From: Erysipelothrix piscisicarius
GTDB lineage: Bacteria > Bacillota_I > Bacilli_A > Erysipelotrichales > Erysipelotrichaceae
Length of the DNA: 64,000 bases
NCBI RefSeq assembly: GCF_003931795.1
Contig: NZ_CP034234.1
Location: 1,426,001-1,490,000, forward strand
Reading direction: 5' to 3'
The notes beneath the pieces were generated by a model, which searched no databases, was not told the origin of the DNA, and was given only the letters and a program-made list of their open reading frames with translations. A program made the position numbers and the translations under genes. Shown piece by piece: positions 59,310 to 64,000 of the stretch; position 1 is the first letter of the stretch; each line of letters begins with the position of its first letter.

Positions 59310-59573
59310 ATGGCAATTATCGCAAGTAATGCAAAACGAACAAAAACAAATCGTAAATCGGAAGCTGCAAACAAGAGCCAACGTTCAAGTTTGAAAACAG
59401 CACTTCGTAGTTTTAATTCCGCAATCGAAGCTGGTGACAAAGAAATGGCAGAACGCCTATTCAATCAAACCAATTCATTGTTGGATAAATCGATTACAAG
59501 CAACATTCATCACAAAAACTACGTAGCCCGTAAAAAATCCGATTTATCATTAAAACTTAACACATTAAAATAA
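59310..59573 (+). CDS. rpsT: Ribosomal protein S20
   Basis: 87 residues: MAIIASNAKRTKTNRKSEAA, SSLKTALRSFNSAIEAGDKE, and a C-terminal KNYVARKKSDLSLKL. ATG 59310 is chosen because GGGAGG lies upstream; the longer frame from 59229 has no such site. A plausible -10 (TACAAT, 59278-59283) is present. Divergent from fmt. Confidence 0.97.
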   Translation: MAIIASNAKRTKTNRKSEAANKSQRSSLKTALRSFNSAIEAGDKEMAERLFNQTNSLLDKSITSNIHHKNYVARKKSDLSLKLNTLK

Positions 59574-59599
59574 CATTCATACGAAGGTTATTTTTTATA
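59570..59599. terminator. Terminator between rpsT and holA
   Basis: AAATAAC-attcatacgaag-GTTATTTTTT, at the end of rpsT and just before the end of holA. Confidence 0.7.
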
Positions 59600-60530
59600 T
59601 TATTGCTTCAATCATAAACAATTCAAATGCTACAAATCGATCAATTTTTCCTTGTTTCACATCCTGATCGATTTGGGCAAGCTGATTTAAGAGTTCCAAC
59701 AAACCAAATGACGGACGCATCTGGTTTTTCACCAGAAAATAGACTTGCTTTTCTGAGAGCGACAACCGATCAGCAATCCCCTTGTTTGAAATCCCTTGTT
59801 CGTATAAGGCGCTGATTTGATAAATCTTACGAAAACTGCTTCCTATAAGTCCTAAAAGAGCAAGAGGGTCTACTTTCTGCGCGAGTAGATTTTGATAAAC
59901 AGAAAAAGCCTTCCCAATGTTTTTATCTAAGAGCGCATTTGAAATCGCAAAAATATCCTCATCGATATTTTTAGAGATTAGCTTAACAACGTGCTCTTTT
60001 TCAATATCCTGTCCGACCAAACTTAATTTGTTTAATTCTTGATAAAGACGTGTCGTATCGTCACCAACTCGCTCAAGCAATTCAACCATGGCAGCATTCG
60101 ACATTTTAAATTCAAGCCGTTCAATTTCTTGTTTCATCAATATACTTAGCTGACCCACATCTGGATCCTTAATTTGATGGACACGAGCATGCTTCGCAAT
60201 TGCTTTACCCATCACAGATTTTGCCAGCGGTTTCTTCTCAAAAATAACAATTAGACTTACATCAAACATTGATTGTGCCATTAATTCACTTAAGGATGTT
60301 TCCATTTCTTTTATCAAATCATCATGAGTTGATAATACAACCGCCTTTTTATCGCCAAAAAGTGAAACCGTTAAAGCACTTTCCAAAACATGATCAAATA
60401 AAAACCCCTTATCACGTGTGTCAAAATGTGACACATCGAAAACACCATACTGGTTTTCATATTCTTTTATGATACTCTCTACCTTACGTTTAATCAGCGA
60501 AGGTTCTTTTCCTACGATTACGTCTATCAT
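59595..60530 (-). CDS. holA: DNA polymerase III subunit delta
   Basis: Clamp-loader wrench subunit. 311 residues, with the N-terminal DVIVGKEPSLIKRKVESII and C-terminal domain IISKNIDEDIFAISNALLDKN... typical of HolA. Adjacent to comEC and convergent with rpsT, the usual Bacillota context. Confidence 0.92.
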   Translation of the reverse strand: MIDVIVGKEPSLIKRKVESIIKEYENQYGVFDVSHFDTRDKGFLFDHVLESALTVSLFGDKKAVVLSTHDDLIKEMETSLSELMAQSMFDVSLIVIFEKKPLAKSVMGKAIAKHARVHQIKDPDVGQLSILMKQEIERLEFKMSNAAMVELLERVGDDTTRLYQELNKLSLVGQDIEKEHVVKLISKNIDEDIFAISNALLDKNIGKAFSVYQNLLAQKVDPLALLGLIGSSFRKIYQISALYEQGISNKGIADRLSLSEKQVYFLVKNQMRPSFGLLELLNQLAQIDQDVKQGKIDRFVAFELFMIEAII

Positions 60531-62254
60531 CTTATCACCATCCCTATTATACCAAAGTGACCACGATTTGAAACAAAGTAATCAAAGAATGGCGTAAACA
60601 CAAAGTCAATCGTGCCCATCTTCGACGTTTCTAACACTTCAACATCATTCGTTTTTAATATGTCAATGACTTCTTTGTGTGGATGTCCGTATTGAGAAGG
60701 ATCAGAACTAATTAAACCAAATTGAGGTTTTAAATCCTGTATAAAGCGTGAGTCAGTTGCGGTCCTGGATCCATGATGGCCCAATTTAATTAGAAAAATT
60801 GGGTCATCAAAATGATAGAATCGGAGCAATTCGCGCTCTTGTTCTTTTGATGCATCCCCCATAAATAAAAATGCATACTGTTTTACTTTTAAACCTAAAA
60901 TTAAACTGTTGTCATTTTTTGTTCGATAAACCTTATCGTACAACAATTCATGGAGCAATTTGAGTTGTGCACCTTTTTCTTCAATGATGTTCACGACTTT
61001 ATAGTCTTTTATTACGCGATTTTGTGACCCATTATGGTCTTGGTCGCCGTGCGTAATAATCAATTGATCGATTGTTTGAATTCCATACGCTGAAAGAACG
61101 CGGCGAACCTCAGGATACGCTCGCGGACGACCCGTATCGATGAGTGTTGTATACAAAGAAAATGGAGTTCGGATTAAAATACAGTCCCCTTGATCGACAT
61201 CAATAAAAGTAATGGTATAACATGGATTATAGAGGGTCATCAAAGCAATGCACAGAATGCGCATCAAAGCACTCGTATTCGACTTTACTTTAAAGAGGAA
61301 AAGCAAACAAATAAGTGGTGGTGCTCCGTAGACTGTAAAACGTTTCTCAATCCAAGTATTTACCGTATTCATCACCGCAAAGAACCAGTCACAATAATGC
61401 AAAGGGAGTCCAAGCAAAATGCATCCATACAGTATCAAAAAGATAAATCCCATAATGGGTTTCAAAACGCGAACCATGACAATACTCAACAAATCCAAGC
61501 GTTTGCACGAATAAAAAACTAAGACAAAACGTATAAACCATCGCGGTGCATGTTGGCATAAAGAAGTTAAGTTTGATATAAGTAGTGGACCATAAATAAT
61601 AAGAAATGATGGATTTTGGAGCGGTTTTGGCAAGAGAAAAATAACAATTATTATTGTTACGTGTGGTGAAAATACTTGCCGCAACAAAAAATTTAAATTT
61701 GATGCATTCATTCCAAAAAGATACTGATACCAAAATGTCACACCTGCATTAATTACGTGAGTACTTATTGAAATTTGAAAACGTTTTTTTAAAATGATGA
61801 GCAGTTCTGAAAGGGATCGAATTTGAAATGAAATCAAAGCAAGGTAGGATTCGCGACGCTCGAAAAAGTACGATTCAAGGTAGGGATATTGATGGATTGT
61901 TTGATAAATAGAGTCAATCAAGGGTAATTTCACAACCTTAATGTAATTTCCTGAGTGCACATCATTCCCAAGAAGCCACAGTAAATCACCCACCTCGCCT
62001 GTATAGTTCATCAACAATCGCTGCTTGGTATTAAAACGGTTGAGCCATAAACCCGTATCATCCACCGCAACAACAACTCCTAGCGGAAATGAATATTGAT
62101 GAATTTGCGTCATTAACAGAAAAAGCAGTGGAAAAAGAAAGCGATGTGGATGTTTGCGAAAACAGAGTAAACCAGTCCAAGCACAACCTAAACAGATTTT
62201 TAAAAGAATTCCATCAACCAAGGTCCCAAGTAACATTCCATAGATTAAATGCAT
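60527..62254 (-). CDS. comEC: ComEC DNA-uptake channel protein
   Basis: 575 residues. Competence domain with many helices, then a metallo-beta-lactamase-like domain: IDVDQGDCILIRTP, THGDQDHNGS, FMGDASKEQE, LGHHGSRTA. Shorter than B. subtilis ComEC (776), mostly in the N-terminal extracellular part. Overlaps holA by 4 bases and comEA by 10. Transports single-stranded DNA into the cell. Confidence 0.92.
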   Translation of the reverse strand: MHLIYGMLLGTLVDGILLKICLGCAWTGLLCFRKHPHRFLFPLLFLLMTQIHQYSFPLGVVVAVDDTGLWLNRFNTKQRLLMNYTGEVGDLLWLLGNDVHSGNYIKVVKLPLIDSIYQTIHQYPYLESYFFERRESYLALISFQIRSLSELLIILKKRFQISISTHVINAGVTFWYQYLFGMNASNLNFLLRQVFSPHVTIIIVIFLLPKPLQNPSFLIIYGPLLISNLTSLCQHAPRWFIRFVLVFYSCKRLDLLSIVMVRVLKPIMGFIFLILYGCILLGLPLHYCDWFFAVMNTVNTWIEKRFTVYGAPPLICLLFLFKVKSNTSALMRILCIALMTLYNPCYTITFIDVDQGDCILIRTPFSLYTTLIDTGRPRAYPEVRRVLSAYGIQTIDQLIITHGDQDHNGSQNRVIKDYKVVNIIEEKGAQLKLLHELLYDKVYRTKNDNSLILGLKVKQYAFLFMGDASKEQERELLRFYHFDDPIFLIKLGHHGSRTATDSRFIQDLKPQFGLISSDPSQYGHPHKEVIDILKTNDVEVLETSKMGTIDFVFTPFFDYFVSNRGHFGIIGMVIR

Positions 62255-62699
62255 ACAAAATCTTTAATCCGTTCCAAGAGTTTAGGTCCAATTCCCTTGA
62301 TATTGAGGAGTTCATCGATACTCATAAACTTTTGATGGTGAAGCCGATATTGAAGAATTGCTTCAGCTTTGCGAGGTCCAATTCCCTTTATTTGCACTAA
62401 ATCTTGTTCACTTGACGTATTAAGTGAGACACATGTTGTTTTCTTCATTTCTAGTTTAAGGTGTTGGCCTTCATAGAAAGAAGTTATGTTGGGTAAGTTT
62501 TAATGTTTGAGGCCTGAATACCAAGCCGTTCAAGAATTTTTAGTATGGTATCATTACTTTCTAAAGCAACATCATAGGACTTATCATCGATATCAATGCG
62601 TATCGATGTCTTCTTTTGAAACGTCAATTCATTCATATTCATGATGAATTGAAACGAAGCAAGACACATGATTAACGCAATAATTACAATAAATTTCAT
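62245..62699 (-). pseudogene. comEA: ComEA DNA receptor, one frameshift
   Basis: About 151 residues when repaired: an N-terminal membrane helix (MKFIVIIALIMCLASF), a small domain (IRIDIDDKSYDVALESNDTILKILERLG), then a helix-hairpin-helix pair (LVQIKGIGPRKAEAIL, LLNIKGIGPKLLERI) that binds DNA. The two frames meet at the G3 run (plus strand) 62491-62493: one more C on the coding strand gives TYPNITSFYEGQHLKL. Overlaps comEC; the comE unit is intact in layout. Confidence 0.85.
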
Positions 62700-62742
62700 G
62701 AACCACCCCTTAGTTAATTATGATATTTACAAAGTAATTCAT

Positions 62743-62766
62743 AAAAAAAAAGAAGCTTACGCTTCT
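62743..62766 (-). terminator. greA terminator
   Basis: Minus-strand AGAAGC-gtaa-GCTTCT followed by eight T residues, immediately after the stop codon. Confidence 0.88.
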
Positions 62767-63236
62767 TAGTTAATTTTTAGAACTTTAACCTCATATGGTT
62801 CATCAACTTGAACTTCAACAACGTCGCCTTCTTTGGCTTCGTTCATTGCTTGTGCAAGTGGTGAAACGTTTGAAAGTTTACCATTTTCAGGATCTGCTTC
62901 AACAGAACCTACGATTGAAAATGTTTCTTCAATTTCCATTTCCATATCATAAATCGTAACAGTAGCACCCAGACCAACTGTCTTGTGTTTTTTTGCTTTG
63001 TCACCATCAATAATTTCAACTTTTGTTAAAGTTGCTTCAATTTCACGGATTCGAGCTTCAACACGTGCTTGACGATCACGAGCTGCATCGTAATCAGCAT
63101 TTTCAGACAAGTCACCTTGTGCGCGTGCTGCTTTTAAATCTTCAATAACTTCTGGACGTTCAACTTCGATTAATTGGCGAAGCTCACGATTTAATTCATC
63201 TAAACCAGCCTGTGTTACAGGAATTCTTTCTGTCAT
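62766..63236 (-). CDS. greA: Transcription elongation factor GreA
   Basis: Rescues arrested RNA polymerase by stimulating transcript cleavage. 156 residues: N-terminal coiled coil (LNRELRQLIEVERPEVIEDL) with the tip motif LSENADYDAARD, C-terminal FKBP-like domain with SPLAQAMNEAKEGDVV. ATG 63236 lies 8 bases from AAGGAG; the longer GTG/ATG starts (63245, 63242) are too close to that site. It overlaps the end of udk. Confidence 0.96.
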   Translation of the reverse strand: MTERIPVTQAGLDELNRELRQLIEVERPEVIEDLKAARAQGDLSENADYDAARDRQARVEARIREIEATLTKVEIIDGDKAKKHKTVGLGATVTIYDMEMEIEETFSIVGSVEADPENGKLSNVSPLAQAMNEAKEGDVVEVQVDEPYEVKVLKIN

Positions 63237-63241
63237 GTTCA

Positions 63242-63889
63242 TCACTCCTTGAATAAAAATTGTAACACACTCGTACCAATGATACTACTTATTTTAGTTG
63301 TAAGTAAATCAATCGCAACGGTGTTATGAGCCCCTTCGGGAATAATAATATCAGCATAGCGTTTTGAGGGTTCAACGAACTGTTCGTGCATAATACGAAC
63401 CGTTGACATATATTGCTCAATAACGTGTTCCAGCGTACGTCCACGCTTATTTACATCACGTACAAGACGACGTATAAAACGAATATCTGCAGGTGCATCC
63501 ACAAAAACTTTGATGTCGAGTAAATTACGTAAACGAGAATCATCTAACGTCATGAGACCTTCTAATACAATAACATCATTACATTGAATTTCTTCTGAAT
63601 ACTGGCTGCGTGTATGATTCATAAAATCATACACAGGTTTTTGAATTGATTCCCCTGACTTTAAAGACTCCATATCGGAAACTAATAAATCCATATCAAA
63701 TGCAAATGGATGATCATAATTGGTAGCCAAACGTTCTTCCATAGGTAAGTGACTTTGGTCCTTGTAATAGTCATCCATTTTAATGATGACTACTTTTTGT
63801 GTCTCATCGAAGTGTTTTTTTAATTTCTTTGCAATACTAGATTTACCGGATGCACTTCCACCAGCAATCCCAATAACAATTGGACTCAT
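63242..63889 (-). CDS. udk: Uridine kinase
   Basis: Phosphorylates uridine and cytidine. 215 residues: P-loop GIAGGSASGKSSIAK, KMDDYYKDQ, NYDHPFAFDMDLL, VLEGLMTLDD, RRLVRDVNKRGRTLE. ATG 63889 with GGAGG upstream. mltG-udk-greA is a conserved Bacillota order. Confidence 0.96.
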   Translation of the reverse strand: MSPIVIGIAGGSASGKSSIAKKLKKHFDETQKVVIIKMDDYYKDQSHLPMEERLATNYDHPFAFDMDLLVSDMESLKSGESIQKPVYDFMNHTRSQYSEEIQCNDVIVLEGLMTLDDSRLRNLLDIKVFVDAPADIRFIRRLVRDVNKRGRTLEHVIEQYMSTVRIMHEQFVEPSKRYADIIIPEGAHNTVAIDLLTTKISSIIGTSVLQFLFKE

Positions 63890-63905
63890 TATAGCCTCCT
63901 AATAC

Positions 63906-64000
63906 TTAATTGAGTATCTCTTTGACACGTTGGTCATGTTCTTCAAATGTTTTTGAATAATATATTTTTCCATAATCTGGATCGTTTTTGTCTGCTTTCA
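63906..64000 (-). CDS. mltG: Endolytic transglycosylase MltG, C-terminal end (partial)
   Basis: The last 31 codons of a gene that begins beyond the window: ...KADKNDPDYGKIYYSKTFEEHDQRVKEIL-stop. The pattern SKT-x-x-EH-x-x-x-V is typical of the MltG (YceG-like) C-terminus, and mltG precedes udk in B. subtilis. Identification rests on this short tail and synteny. Confidence 0.65.
   Translation of the reverse strand, partial: KADKNDPDYGKIYYSKTFEEHDQRVKEILN

Noticed and set aside
62484-62699. Small membrane protein gene upstream of comEA
   Set aside because: It is the N-terminal anchor of ComEA, split from the HhH part by one missing C.
1-64000. CRISPR array, prophage, tRNA or rRNA genes
   Set aside because: No regularly spaced repeats, phage structural genes, tRNA cloverleaf patterns or rRNA stretches were recognised by eye; a tRNAscan/Infernal run would be decisive.

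Overview
The window is about 64 kb of AT-rich chromosome from a low-GC Gram-positive bacterium. Synteny blocks (apt-relA, mraZ-rsmH-ftsL-pbpB, topA-trmFO-xerC, ffh/rplS/lepB/rbgA/rnhB, ezrA-desulfurase-thiI, sufCDSUB, lepA-hemW, comEA-comEC-holA/rpsT, mltG-udk-greA) are those of Bacillota. The reduced gene set and the Erysipelothrix-like flavour of the divergent proteins suggest an Erysipelotrichia member, but that assignment is an inference and rests on no database search. Most of the window is housekeeping DNA on the minus strand, with a few plus-strand islands (rpsD, the foldase/HIT genes, a luciferase-like monooxygenase, a beta-hydroxyacid dehydrogenase, rpsT).

Layout. 0-19.3 kb is wall synthesis, division and stringent response: yceD-rpmF, then LCP-(HEPN-like/CBS)-murB-murJ, then a compact dcw cluster (mraZ, rsmH, ftsL, pbpB, mraY, murD) that runs directly into comN, a degenerate secDF, recJ, a Big2 surface protein, apt and relA. 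19.5-20.8 kb is an IS3-type element. 21-34 kb holds xerC, trmFO, topA, dprA, rnhB, rbgA, lepB, rplS, ffh, thiI, a cysteine desulfurase and ezrA. rpsD (plus strand) follows, then a second IS3-family element at 35.1-36.4 kb. 36.4-41 kb has a lipoprotein, tyrS, a CitXG-like orphan and an MFS permease. 41-46.3 kb is the SUF Fe-S operon plus a 5-formyl-THF cyclo-ligase. 46.4-50 kb has two PrsA/PpiC-type foldases, a HIT protein and a flavin monooxygenase. 50-64 kb holds pnp, rpsO, hemW, a MazG-like protein, lepA, an ECF S-component, fmt, rpsT, holA, comEC, comEA, greA, udk and the end of mltG.

Two themes stand out. First, many genes, including normally essential ones (sufB, fmt, murJ), are broken by single-base indels in short homopolymers, nearly all of them -1. 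This looks like residual consensus error rather than gene decay, and I list the sites. Second, both IS elements sit in the loop of a rho-independent terminator hairpin, each with an intact target duplication, which points to insertion at terminators.

The SecDF homologue has lost its periplasmic domain and the transmembrane acidic/Asn motifs. An HEPN-like/CBS fusion, a short SufD and a CitXG-like protein without citrate lyase are the main protein oddities. I found no CRISPR array, prophage, tRNA or rRNA, and I do not see a clear new multi-gene system.
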